From Flavobacteriaceae bacterium (lineage in GTDB: Bacteria > Bacteroidota > Bacteroidia > Flavobacteriales > Flavobacteriaceae), in contig JASBUG010000039.1 in the NCBI GenBank assembly GCA_030148025.1, positions 1-64,000 on the forward strand: 64,000 bases of DNA, read 5' to 3'. Of this stretch, positions 48,730 to 57,010 are shown in pieces. Position numbers and translations under genes: made by a program. A model generated the notes under the pieces. The model saw nothing but the letters and a program-made list of their open reading frames with translations. It was not told where the DNA came from and made no database searches. Within the stretch, counting starts at the first letter, position 1, and the number at the start of each line of letters is the position of its first letter.

Positions 48730-49791
48730 ATGATTTCTACAGATATACTTATTATTGGAGCTGGACCTACTGGACTGTTTACTGTTTTTGAAGCAGGATT
48801 GTTAAAGCTAAAATGCCATTTAATTGATGCTTTACCGCAACCAGGAGGACAATGCTCTGAGATCTATCCTAAAAAACCTATCTACGATATTCCTGCCTAT
48901 CCAGAAATTTTAGCGGGAGATCTTACAGAAAAATTATTAGAACAAGGAAAGCAATTCGAACCAGGATTTACACTGGGAGAACGTGCTGAAACTATTGAAA
49001 AACAAGAGGACGGAACTTTTATAGTAACAACTAATAAAGGTACAAAACACCATGCGCCAGTAGTGGCTATTGCTGGTGGTTTAGGAAGCTTTGAGCCTCG
49101 TAAACCTTTAATTCATAATATTGCCGACTTTGAAGATAAAGGCGTCGCTTATATGATCAAAGATCCTGAAGTTTATCGCGATAAACGCGTTGTAATTGCT
49201 GGAGGAGGTGATTCGGCTTTAGATTGGAGCATCTTTTTGGCAGATGTTGCTTCTGAGGTAACTTTAATTCATAGAAGAAATGAATTTAGAGGTGCTTTAG
49301 ATTCTGTAGAAAAAGTACAAGAATTAAAAAATCAAGGAAAGATCAATTTAATCACTCCTGCCGAAGTGGTAGGTATTGTTGGTGATGAAAGTGTTGCCGG
49401 AGTAGTGGTGAAGCAATCACAGCATATAGAAAAAGAGTTTGTTTTAGAGTGTGATAATTTTATCCCTTTATTTGGTTTATCTCCTAAACTTGGACCAATT
49501 GCTAATTGGGGATTAGAGATAGAAAAGAATGCTATTAAGGTTAACAATGCGTTAGATTATCAAACAAACATACCTGGAATTTTTGCTATCGGAGATGTAA
49601 ATACGTATCCAGGAAAATTAAAATTGATTCTTTGTGGTTTTCATGAAGCAACATTGATGTGTCAAGCAGCATATCAAATCATTAATCCAGGAAAACGTTA
49701 CGTATTAAAGTATACTACTGTTAGTGGTATTGATGGGTTTGACGGAACACGTAAAGAAGCACCAAAAGCAGTTGTAAAGGCAATTGAGTAA
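48730..49791 (+). CDS. Ferredoxin-NADP reductase, thioredoxin reductase-like
   Basis: 353 residues: FAD loop STDILIIGAGPTGLFTVFEA, PGGQCSEIYPKKPIYDIPA, a NADPH-binding second Rossmann (VVIAGGGDSALDWSIFLADV) and FAIGDVNTYPGK near the C-terminus. No CxxC redox pair is seen between the domains, so this is the TrxR-like ferredoxin/flavodoxin-NADP reductase family rather than a true thioredoxin reductase. The ferredoxin gene that follows, separated only by a pseudogene, is its probable partner. A CRP/FNR-like site lies upstream. Confidence 0.93.
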   Translation: MISTDILIIGAGPTGLFTVFEAGLLKLKCHLIDALPQPGGQCSEIYPKKPIYDIPAYPEILAGDLTEKLLEQGKQFEPGFTLGERAETIEKQEDGTFIVTTNKGTKHHAPVVAIAGGLGSFEPRKPLIHNIADFEDKGVAYMIKDPEVYRDKRVVIAGGGDSALDWSIFLADVASEVTLIHRRNEFRGALDSVEKVQELKNQGKINLITPAEVVGIVGDESVAGVVVKQSQHIEKEFVLECDNFIPLFGLSPKLGPIANWGLEIEKNAIKVNNALDYQTNIPGIFAIGDVNTYPGKLKLILCGFHEATLMCQAAYQIINPGKRYVLKYTTVSGIDGFDGTRKEAPKAVVKAIE

Positions 49792-49824
49792 ATAGTGATT
49801 AGTCACTAGTAGTTAGTAAAAAGT

Positions 49825-50034
49825 ATGGCTGTTAAAAAGTTTGAAGATTTATTAGTATGGCAAAAATCTCAAGATTTTTATATTTTTCACTCGCTTCAAT
49901 AGTGAAGTAAGGTCAATGTTATATCTAGCAATAAGATTGAATCTTATAGGTAAAAATGAATCACATGATTTGATTGATAAAACCAATGAAATATCAAAAA
50001 TGTACATGGATTAATTAAATCAATTAAAAACTAA
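49825..50034 (+). pseudogene. Relic of a four-helix-bundle (23S rRNA IVP-type) protein gene
   Basis: A start MAVKKFEDLLVWQKSQDFY is followed by a stop at 49900-49902. A second piece in another frame reads FNSEVRSMLYLAIRLNLIG and continues NEISKMYM, then a frame change gives GLIKSIKN and a stop at 50032-50034. These are the beginning and end of TIGR02436-type four-helix-bundle proteins (FEDLxVWQK and the EVRSxLYLA block); the middle 40 or so residues are deleted. Bases on both sides (TAGTGATTAGTCACTAG and ACTAATTACTAGCTC) are imperfect inverted copies. It separates the reductase and ferredoxin genes and explains this gap. Confidence 0.8.
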
Positions 50035-50061
50035 TTACTAGCTCCTAAATACTAAAAACTT

Positions 50062-50397
50062 ATGCAAGATCAAGATGTTAAAATAGTAATTACAGATCGT
50101 GATGGTGTTACTCATAATATTGATGCACCAACAGATATGGCCATGAACCTCATGGAAGTAGTGCGTGCTTACGAACTTGCTCCAGAAGGAACTATAGGAA
50201 TTTGCGGTGGTATGGCTATGTGTGCATCTTGTCAGTGTTATGTTAAGTCTGATCACGAATTACCAGAAATGCAAGATGATGAAGAAGCAATGTTAAGCGA
50301 AGCGTTTTATGTGCAGGATAATAGTCGATTAGGTTGCCAAATACAGATCACTCCAGAAATGGATGGTTTAGAAGTCGAGCTTGCTCCTGAGAGTTAA
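50062..50397 (+). CDS. 2Fe-2S ferredoxin
   Basis: 111 residues of the plant/adrenodoxin fold. Cluster cysteines: CGGMAMCASC (C-x5-C-x2-C) near residue 50 and the fourth in DNSRLGCQIQIT near residue 93. Long acidic C-terminus suits docking to a basic reductase face. Likely electron carrier for the reductase encoded 270 bp upstream; downstream users are unknown but a Rieske oxygenase lies 2.6 kb away. Confidence 0.94.
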   Translation: MQDQDVKIVITDRDGVTHNIDAPTDMAMNLMEVVRAYELAPEGTIGICGGMAMCASCQCYVKSDHELPEMQDDEEAMLSEAFYVQDNSRLGCQIQITPEMDGLEVELAPES

Positions 50398-51294
50398 TTA
50401 TTCAGTTTTATAATCGATCAATTTCTGAGGACCTTCAAGTAAAGTTCTTTTTATTTGTAGCGTACCATCATCTTTAGTAGCGATACTCCATTTAATTAGA
50501 GAGATTGCTCCGTTTTCAATTTCAATACCAGTAATACTTCTTGGATGAACACAGCTTCCATCGTTAAAAAAAGCAATATCCCCAGGCTCAGGAAAACGTG
50601 GTCTGTGCGTATGCCCTACGATGGTTAATTTGTTGTTGTTTTCTGCTATCCACTTCTTTGTTCGACGTTCTACTTTTATAAGTTCCTTATAATTTTTTGC
50701 AGGACTTGTTGGATCTGCAATTCCCATAACATTTAAGGGTTTCCATAAAATCCGTACTAAAAATCTGCTCCAACGCCAGAAAATATAATTCCACCAATCG
50801 GCTTGATGACCATGCGTTAAAAATAACTCTTGATTAGTTTTGGTATGTTTTAAAATAATTGCTTCATGGTATTTTAAATCACAAAATAAATCAACTTCTT
50901 CACCTGTTTTTGCATCAAAATAAGTGGAGAGGTGTTTTTCAACATATCTTGGGTTTCTATAAACCATATCATGATTCCCCCAGATCATATGTAATCGGGC
51001 TTCCTCATGAAATTGTTTCATGAGCATATACACATTTTTATGCGCGTCTAGAATTTCGGCAAAATTTGAATTCTCCCAAAGTTCATCGCCATCACCTAAT
51101 TCGCAATATTGAAAGCCTTCATTATAATAATGTTTTAAGGCATGAAAATAAATATTACGATTATTGGCAAAGTCATCGGCAAAACTATTATCTCCACGGT
51201 GGCAATCGCTAAATAAAATAAACTTACTGCTATCATCAAAGTGTAAAACTTTGGCGTTTTTGTAAGCACGATCTAAACGTTTTTTAGAAGACAT
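50398..51294 (-). CDS. Metallophosphoesterase family protein
   Basis: 298 residues from the ATG at 51294 (MSSKKRLDRAYKNAK). Metal ligands of the calcineurin-like fold: FSDCHRGDNSFAD, CELGDGDELWENSN, MIWGNHDMVYRN, FLTHGHQADWW and IVGHTHRPRF. The layout resembles LpxH-type UDP-diacylglucosamine hydrolases only loosely; phosphodiesterase substrate unknown. An upstream in-frame extension runs into a palindromic repeat and is rejected as the start. Convergent with the ferredoxin gene with zero spacing. Confidence 0.88.
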   Translation of the reverse strand: MSSKKRLDRAYKNAKVLHFDDSSKFILFSDCHRGDNSFADDFANNRNIYFHALKHYYNEGFQYCELGDGDELWENSNFAEILDAHKNVYMLMKQFHEEARLHMIWGNHDMVYRNPRYVEKHLSTYFDAKTGEEVDLFCDLKYHEAIILKHTKTNQELFLTHGHQADWWNYIFWRWSRFLVRILWKPLNVMGIADPTSPAKNYKELIKVERRTKKWIAENNNKLTIVGHTHRPRFPEPGDIAFFNDGSCVHPRSITGIEIENGAISLIKWSIATKDDGTLQIKRTLLEGPQKLIDYKTE

Positions 51295-51313
51295 AAAGTA
51301 AATGTAAATAAAA

Positions 51314-51380
51314 AATGTCATTTTGAGCGAAGTCGAAAAATCTAACGATTAAGATTCTTCATTTCATTCAGAATGACATT
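51314..51380. repeat. Palindromic repeat between metallophosphoesterase and gcdH (copy 5)
   Basis: AATGTCATT at one end and AATGACATT at the other are inverted; the interior carries TTTGAGCGAAGTCGAAAAATC, the same core as the leuS copies. On the minus strand it forms a long hairpin followed by TTTTTTATT, so it may end the gcdH transcript. Confidence 0.8.
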
Positions 51381-51417
51381 TATAAATATATAAAGATTGC
51401 CAAGTTTGGCTTTACTG

Positions 51418-52596
51418 CTACTTAAATGCGTTTAATCCTGTAACGTCTAATCCAGTGATTAATAAGTGAATATCATGAGTACCTTCATAAGTTATTACAC
51501 TTTCAAGGTTCATAGAGTGACGCATAATGCTGTATTCGCCAGTAATACCCATTCCACCTAACATTTGTCTAGCTTCGCGTGCAATATTGATAGCCATATC
51601 TACATTATTACGCTTTGCCATAGAAATTTGTGCAGACGTTGCTCTACCTTCATTTCTAAGAACACCTAAACGCCATGTTAATAATTGTGCTTTTGTGATC
51701 TCAGTGATCATTTCAGCAAGCTTCTTTTGTTGCAGTTGGAACTGTCCAATTGGTTTTCCAAACTGCGTGCGCTCTTTACTATAACGTAAAGCAGTATCGT
51801 AACAGTCCATAGCAGCGCCAATAGCTCCCCATGCAATACCATAGCGTGCAGAATCTAAACATCCAAGAGGTGCTCCTAATCCTGATTTGTTAGGTAATAA
51901 ATTTTCTTTAGGAACTTTTACGTTATCGAAGATCAACTCACCAGTAGCACTTGCTCTTAAAGACCATTTGTTATGAGTTTCGGGAGTTGAGAATCCTTCC
52001 ATACCACGCTCAACAATTAATCCGTGAATACGACCTTCCTCATTTTTAGCCCAAACTACAGCAACTTGTGCAAAAGGAGCGTTAGAGATCCACATTTTAG
52101 CACCATTTAAAAGATAATGGTCTCCCATATCCTTATAATTAGTTACCATTCCTCCAGGGTTACTCCCGTGATCAGGTTCAGTTAAACCGAAGCATCCCAT
52201 CCATTCACCAGAAGCTAATTTTGGTAAATATTTTTGACGTTGTTCTTCGTTGCCGTATTTCCAGATTGGGTACATCACTAATGACGATTGCACAGATGCA
52301 GTACTACGTACACCAGAATCACCACGTTCTATTTCTTGCATGATCAAACCATACGAGATTTGATCTAATCCCGCTCCTCCATATTCCATAGGAATATAAG
52401 GTCCAAAAGCACCAATTTCAGCTAATCCACTAATGATTTGCTCTGGAAATTCTGCTTTTTGAGCATAGTCTTCAATAATTGGTGATACATCACGTTTTAC
52501 CCACTCACGAGCAGCATCACGTACTAATTTATGTTCTTCTGAAAGAAGCTCATCTAGATTGTAATAATCTGGTGCTTCAAATAAATCTGGTTTCAT
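51418..52596 (-). CDS. gcdH: Glutaryl-CoA dehydrogenase-type acyl-CoA dehydrogenase
   Basis: 392 residues. Flavin and substrate loops FGLTEPDHGSNPGGM, the GCDH-typical RSTASVQSSLVMYPIWKYG with the substrate arginine, FDNVKVPKENLLP and the catalytic glutamate in ITYEGTHDIHLLI. These mark glutaryl-CoA dehydrogenase, which oxidises and decarboxylates glutaryl-CoA to crotonyl-CoA in lysine and tryptophan breakdown. A -7 box (52623-52630, minus) precedes it. A palindromic repeat follows and may terminate it. Confidence 0.93.
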   Translation of the reverse strand: MKPDLFEAPDYYNLDELLSEEHKLVRDAAREWVKRDVSPIIEDYAQKAEFPEQIISGLAEIGAFGPYIPMEYGGAGLDQISYGLIMQEIERGDSGVRSTASVQSSLVMYPIWKYGNEEQRQKYLPKLASGEWMGCFGLTEPDHGSNPGGMVTNYKDMGDHYLLNGAKMWISNAPFAQVAVVWAKNEEGRIHGLIVERGMEGFSTPETHNKWSLRASATGELIFDNVKVPKENLLPNKSGLGAPLGCLDSARYGIAWGAIGAAMDCYDTALRYSKERTQFGKPIGQFQLQQKKLAEMITEITKAQLLTWRLGVLRNEGRATSAQISMAKRNNVDMAINIAREARQMLGGMGITGEYSIMRHSMNLESVITYEGTHDIHLLITGLDVTGLNAFK

Positions 52597-52622
52597 CTTG
52601 TAAGATTAAATTTTTGATGCCC

Positions 52623-52630
52623 CAAATTTA
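52623..52630 (-). promoter_or_regulatory. -7 promoter box for gcdH
   Basis: Minus strand TAAATTTG matches TAnnTTTG, 27 nt before the gcdH ATG; suggests gcdH is transcribed separately from the Rieske oxygenase upstream. Confidence 0.45.
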
Positions 52631-52666
52631 AGTAAAGCAACTCAATTTAGTGCTGTTTTATTGTAA

Positions 52667-53758
52667 TTATTTATCCTGTAGGAACTCTGAAAGTAAGCAG
52701 TGAAAGTGATGCACGCCTTGCTCTCTGGTAGGGGAAAATCTGCCGGCTTTATAAAAGGATGAACGTACACCTTTTTGTACGTGCTCTACAACAAATTCAT
52801 CTTCACGTTCTACTTTTTCTAAGGCACTACCAGCACCTTTGTCTAATTTTGAAGGATCATAAACATATGAAATGAACGATACTTTTGTTCTGTTAATATC
52901 TAGTGGCTTTACAATGTTAACCGATAATCCCCAAGGGTAAAAATTAAACATCATGTTAGGGAAAACCCAATAGTAATACGCCGCTACATTTTTGCCGTAA
53001 TCTATATGACCTTCAGGCAGATCAAATACTTCAGTGGCTTCATCGGTATAACCAATTTGTAGATTGCAGTATTGATAAGTTTCGGTTTTATAACTTCCGT
53101 AATCTAATACTTTGTTCAGGTCTTCATGTACAAATGGTACGTGAAACCCTTCTAAATAATTATCGCAATAAAGCGCCCAATTGGCATGAACAAGAAAATC
53201 TTTTGAAAGAGTTTCGTTTAATGAAAACTCATTCAATGGTAAAAATCCAATACGCTCATTCATTTTGTCTATAACTTGTTGAAAATCAAATTTCGGATTT
53301 AATCCAGCAAATAAAAATGGTCCCCATTGGCGTAAAGGGAATTTGTGAAGATCATCGCAAGGTCTTGGAAAGCTTTCGGCTTCCTTAAATTCTGGCATAT
53401 GCTCAAATTTTCCTTTTAAATCAAATCGCCTGCCATGATACAAGCATGTTAATTTTTTTGACTTCCCTGGGTGTATAGCTACTAGGTTTCCTCTGTGTGT
53501 ACAAACATTAGTCAAACAATTTATAGTATCATTTTCATCACGAGTTAAAAGCATAGGCTCAGTTAAAAAACCATCTAATAACACAAATGGAAATACAGAT
53601 TGCGGTAGTTTAACTAAGTTTTTATCACCAATCCATTGCCAAGAGCTTAAAAATATGTTTTCCTTTACAGCATCAAAAACAGTTTGATCTGTATAAAATG
53701 TTGTTGGAAGTGTTTCGGCTTTTTTTATATCTCGATGAATGTTGAATTTGGCTGCCAT
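52667..53758 (-). CDS. Rieske non-haem iron oxygenase, alpha subunit type
   Basis: 363 residues. Rieske cluster ligands are complete: VCTHRGNLVAIHPG (CxH) and TCLYHGRRFDLKGK (CxxH). The mononuclear iron site is CDNYLEGFHVPFVHEDL near residue 198 (E-x2-H-x4-H). This fits the aromatic-ring hydroxylase/choline monooxygenase-like class; electrons come from a reductase and often a ferredoxin. The substrate is unknown. gcdH lies 70 nt downstream on the same strand but has its own promoter box. Confidence 0.9.
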   Translation of the reverse strand: MAAKFNIHRDIKKAETLPTTFYTDQTVFDAVKENIFLSSWQWIGDKNLVKLPQSVFPFVLLDGFLTEPMLLTRDENDTINCLTNVCTHRGNLVAIHPGKSKKLTCLYHGRRFDLKGKFEHMPEFKEAESFPRPCDDLHKFPLRQWGPFLFAGLNPKFDFQQVIDKMNERIGFLPLNEFSLNETLSKDFLVHANWALYCDNYLEGFHVPFVHEDLNKVLDYGSYKTETYQYCNLQIGYTDEATEVFDLPEGHIDYGKNVAAYYYWVFPNMMFNFYPWGLSVNIVKPLDINRTKVSFISYVYDPSKLDKGAGSALEKVEREDEFVVEHVQKGVRSSFYKAGRFSPTREQGVHHFHCLLSEFLQDK

Positions 53759-53833
53759 AGATTATTAGTTGTATATTGGTAAGGTGCTCTTAAATTTACG
53801 CAATTAAAATATATCTGCTTTAAAATACATTAG

Positions 53834-55144
53834 ATGAAATCTAATACTAAGAAAATAGGGCTAATTACGACTACGTCTTTAGTAATTGGTAATATGATTG
53901 GAGCGGGAATATTTTTATTACCAGCCTCATTAGCTTCCTATGGAAGTATTAGTCTTTTAGGTTGGGTTTTTACAGCAACAGGCGCCATAATTTTAGCTAA
54001 AATATTTAGCAATTTCAGTAAAATAATCGTTAATAAAAGTGGTGGGCCATATACCTATTCAAAAGCTGGATTTGGAGATTTTATTGGTTTTATTGTAGCT
54101 TGGGGTTATTGGATATCTGTTTGGGTAAGTAATGCTGCTATTGCGATTGCAATTATTGGAGCGTTAAGTGTATTTTTTCCTGTTTTAAATGAGCAACCCA
54201 TTTTAGCTGTAAGTGTGGGACTGGGAATGATCTGGTTTTTTACTTGGATCAATTCAAAAGGTGTAAAAGAGTCTGGAAAAGTTCAGGTTATTACTACTGT
54301 TTTAAAGCTTTTGCCGCTGGCATTGGTTATTTTGGCTGGCATATTTTTCTTTAAAATAGATAATTTCCCTGAGTTTAATCTTACTGGAGAGTCAAATTTC
54401 GAAACATTTCCAGTAGTTGCCGCTTTAACGCTTTATGCATTTTTAGGAATAGAATCTGCCACTATTCCAGCTGAGAATGTTAAAAACCCTGAGAAAATTG
54501 TGCCACGAGCTACCATGTTAGGGACACTAATTACAACGTTCTTTTACATTGTTGGTACTGTGGTATTATTTGGGATATTACCTGTAGATATACTAAAAGA
54601 TTCACCAGCACCTTTTGCAGAGGCTGGAAAAATAATTGGAGGTGAATACACTGGGTATTTTGTAGCAGCTGGTGCTGCTATATCTGGTATAGGAGCTTTA
54701 AATGGTTGGATATTAATTGTTGGGCAGTTACCAATGGCTACAGCTAGAGATAATATGTTTCCAAGGATATTTAAAAAAGAAAATAAAAGTGGAGCTCCAA
54801 TAATTGGACTTCTCATAGGAAGTGTATTGAGCTCATTAATAATGATCATGAATTTTACTGAAGGGTTAGTAGAGCAATTTACCTTTATTGTAAATCTTAC
54901 TGTTTTAACCTGTTTGGTGCCATATTTATTTGTGTCGGCTTCTTATATTATTGTTCTTGTAGAAAAGAAGAAATATCCAAATAGTTTCTTAAAAACATTT
55001 GTTCTTGGAAGTCTCGGGTTTGCTTATGCTTTATGGGCAATATATGGCTCTGGATCTGATACTGTGTTTTATGGATTTTTACTGCTGCTATTAGGGATAC
55101 CGTTTTATGTGTTAATGCATTGGAATAAACAAAAAGAAAAATGA
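53834..55144 (+). CDS. APC-family amino acid permease, AdiC-like
   Basis: 436 residues with twelve membrane helices. The substrate loop IGNMIGAGIFLLPASLASYG and PYTYSKAGFGDFIGFIVAWG resemble arginine/agmatine and basic amino acid antiporters of the AdiC type. Its TGA overlaps the ATG of the DDAH-like gene, so the two are translationally coupled; exchange of an arginine derivative for the enzyme's product (citrulline or ornithine type) is a sensible inference. Confidence 0.88.
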   Translation: MKSNTKKIGLITTTSLVIGNMIGAGIFLLPASLASYGSISLLGWVFTATGAIILAKIFSNFSKIIVNKSGGPYTYSKAGFGDFIGFIVAWGYWISVWVSNAAIAIAIIGALSVFFPVLNEQPILAVSVGLGMIWFFTWINSKGVKESGKVQVITTVLKLLPLALVILAGIFFFKIDNFPEFNLTGESNFETFPVVAALTLYAFLGIESATIPAENVKNPEKIVPRATMLGTLITTFFYIVGTVVLFGILPVDILKDSPAPFAEAGKIIGGEYTGYFVAAGAAISGIGALNGWILIVGQLPMATARDNMFPRIFKKENKSGAPIIGLLIGSVLSSLIMIMNFTEGLVEQFTFIVNLTVLTCLVPYLFVSASYIIVLVEKKKYPNSFLKTFVLGSLGFAYALWAIYGSGSDTVFYGFLLLLLGIPFYVLMHWNKQKEK

Positions 55145-56019
55145 AAACAACCTGTCATTCAGAGTATTTAAAGCTGCAGTCGGTTTATTTGAAATCGGCA
55201 AAAAAAGCATTTGTTTCAGATATTCATTTAAGCGAACAGTGGCGTGACCTTAATTACTTATCGAGACCAGATTTTGATGCTGCCATTGCTGAATACGAAT
55301 CTTTTCAAAACTGTTTGATTAATAAAGATGTGTCTTTGCGATTTTTTCCATTTGATGAACAAGTGAAAATTGATTCTATATACTGTAGAGATGCGTCGAT
55401 AGCAACCAATTTTGGGTTGATTATTTGTAATATGGGTAAAGAAGCAAGGTTAAGTGAACCATTAGCTCAACGAAAGATCTATATTGCAAATGATCAGAAA
55501 ATACTAGGAGTTATTAAATCTCCAGGGACATTAGAAGGGGGTGATGTTGCTTGGTTAGATGAAAAAACACTAGCCGTAGGACATACTTATAGAACCAACA
55601 AAGAAGGAATAAAACAATTAAAAGAAATGCTAGAGCCAAAAGGTGTTGAGGTAATCGTGGCAGAACTCCCACATTATAAGGGAGTGGAAGATGTGTTTCA
55701 TTTAATGTCGATCTTAAGTCCTGTCGATAAAGATCTGGCAGTAGTATATTCTCCTTTGATGCCCATTTCGTTTAGAAATGAATTAATTAATCGTGGGTTT
55801 GAATTGGTTGAAGTTCCAGATGAAGAATTCGAATCTATGGGATGTAATGTGCTGGCTGTGGCTCCGAGAGAATGCATTATGGTAGAGGGTAATCCAATAA
55901 CTAAAAAACGCTTAGAAGACTTTGGGTGCGAGGTGCAAGTTTATAAAGGAAACGAGATAAGTGTTAAGGGAGGTGGCGGTCCTACATGTTTAACACGCCC
56001 GTTAGAAAGACTATTATAA
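55141..56019 (+). CDS. DDAH/arginine deiminase-like amidinohydrolase
   Basis: 292 residues of the amidinotransferase superfamily. Seen: YCRDASIATNFGLIICNMG, LEGGDVAWLDEKTLAVGHTY, catalytic His in DVFHLMSILSPVDKDLAVV and the nucleophilic cysteine in GGGGPTCLTRPLERLL at the very C-terminus. DDAH converts methylated arginines to citrulline; close relatives act on arginine. Coupled to the AdiC-like permease. The 3' end overlaps the convergent trmN6 by 6 nt. Confidence 0.9.
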   Translation: MKTTCHSEYLKLQSVYLKSAKKAFVSDIHLSEQWRDLNYLSRPDFDAAIAEYESFQNCLINKDVSLRFFPFDEQVKIDSIYCRDASIATNFGLIICNMGKEARLSEPLAQRKIYIANDQKILGVIKSPGTLEGGDVAWLDEKTLAVGHTYRTNKEGIKQLKEMLEPKGVEVIVAELPHYKGVEDVFHLMSILSPVDKDLAVVYSPLMPISFRNELINRGFELVEVPDEEFESMGCNVLAVAPRECIMVEGNPITKKRLEDFGCEVQVYKGNEISVKGGGGPTCLTRPLERLL

Positions 56020-56730
56020 TTTTAAGTAGAAATCTTTTGTAAGATCTTTATATTCTTCTGTATAGTTATGCCTTGATATTTCAATGGTTAAATTCGATTC
56101 TTCAATTGGGGTTTTAGTAAAAGAAAACTCAATTAAACTTCTTATCACAGGTGTTTCTTTAGCGCCTTGGACATGTAAAATTTTGTTAGTAAATATATTG
56201 ACCTGAGATGCAATATTGATAAAATGCTCTTCTTCTTTTCTAGGAACAATAACTACAAACTTGCCATCTTCTGAAAGAAATTTGGCAGCAGCTACAACCA
56301 AATGCTCAAAGGGCATAGCATCATTAAAGCGAGCCATATCTCTTTCAAGAGAATCACTTTTGTAATCTTCAGAGTAGAAAGGCGGATTAGAAACAATTAG
56401 ATCATATGAATCTTCTATTTCTTCTATAAACTCAATTAAAGAGGCATGGTAGCAGAATAAGCGATCTCCCCAAGGAGAACTTTCAAAGTTGCTTACACAT
56501 TGCTCATATGCCTTATCGTCAATTTCTAATGCGTCTATTGTTTCGGCATGACTTCGTTGGGCTAACATTAATGCAATTAGCCCTGTGCCAGCACCTATGT
56601 CTAAAATACTATTTGGGTTGTGTTTAGTGGTTGCCCAAGCGCCTAATAAAACGCCATCTGTACCAACTTTCATGGCACACTTGTCTTGATGTATGCTAAA
56701 TTGTTTAAACTTGAAAGAGTTATTTCCCAT
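56014..56730 (-). CDS. trmN6: tRNA1(Val) (adenine(37)-N6)-methyltransferase
   Basis: 238 residues. SAM loop ILDIGAGTGLIALMLAQR near residue 41, the adenine-N6 signature LIVSNPPFYSEDYKSD near residue 110, and the N-terminal FKQFSIHQDKCAMKVGTDG that marks the YfiC family. Modifies A37 of tRNA-Val. Downstream of rimM with one small gene in between, all tRNA/ribosome maturation functions. Confidence 0.92.
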   Translation of the reverse strand: MGNNSFKFKQFSIHQDKCAMKVGTDGVLLGAWATTKHNPNSILDIGAGTGLIALMLAQRSHAETIDALEIDDKAYEQCVSNFESSPWGDRLFCYHASLIEFIEEIEDSYDLIVSNPPFYSEDYKSDSLERDMARFNDAMPFEHLVVAAAKFLSEDGKFVVIVPRKEEEHFINIASQVNIFTNKILHVQGAKETPVIRSLIEFSFTKTPIEESNLTIEISRHNYTEEYKDLTKDFYLKL

Positions 56731-56731
56731 A

Positions 56732-57010
56732 TTAAATGAAAATGGATAAAAAGCTAATAAGATGAAATAAAATTATTAATAAAAACAAGTTTCTGAAAGA
56801 TTTAAAACTTAATTGTCTTCTAATGAAACTGACAATAACTATCGAAAAAATTATTGCCCCAGGAATAACAAAATATAGATAAGGAACTGCTAAAAATGCT
56901 TTACTCCAACTACTGCTGGGAGATGTAAAACCAATTAAAAAATAAATAGCTATTACAAAGTTTAATACTCCTAGACTCCAAACAATGTATTTAGCTAGTT
57001 TTGTTTTCAT
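56732..57010 (-). CDS. Small membrane protein of unknown function
   Basis: 92 residues with three hydrophobic segments (YIVWSLGVLNFVIAIYFLIG; a middle YLYFVIPGAIIFSIVIVSF; and a final LFLLIILFHLISFLSIFI). It overlaps rimM by one base and ends 2 nt before trmN6, so it is inside that operon. I recognise no family. Confidence 0.6.
   Translation of the reverse strand: MKTKLAKYIVWSLGVLNFVIAIYFLIGFTSPSSSWSKAFLAVPYLYFVIPGAIIFSIVIVSFIRRQLSFKSFRNLFLLIILFHLISFLSIFI

Noticed and set aside
48730-49791. Thioredoxin reductase
   Set aside because: The redox-active CxxC between the FAD and NADPH regions is missing; with the neighbouring ferredoxin it fits the TrxR-like ferredoxin-NADP reductase.
49792-50061. 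A small intact gene between ferredoxin reductase and ferredoxin
   Set aside because: The longest frame from the ATG at 49825 stops after 25 codons; the homologous pieces are in different frames, so this is a relic.
51295-51321. N-terminal extension of the metallophosphoesterase
   Set aside because: It runs into a palindromic repeat copy and encodes a hydrophobic stretch not typical of the family.
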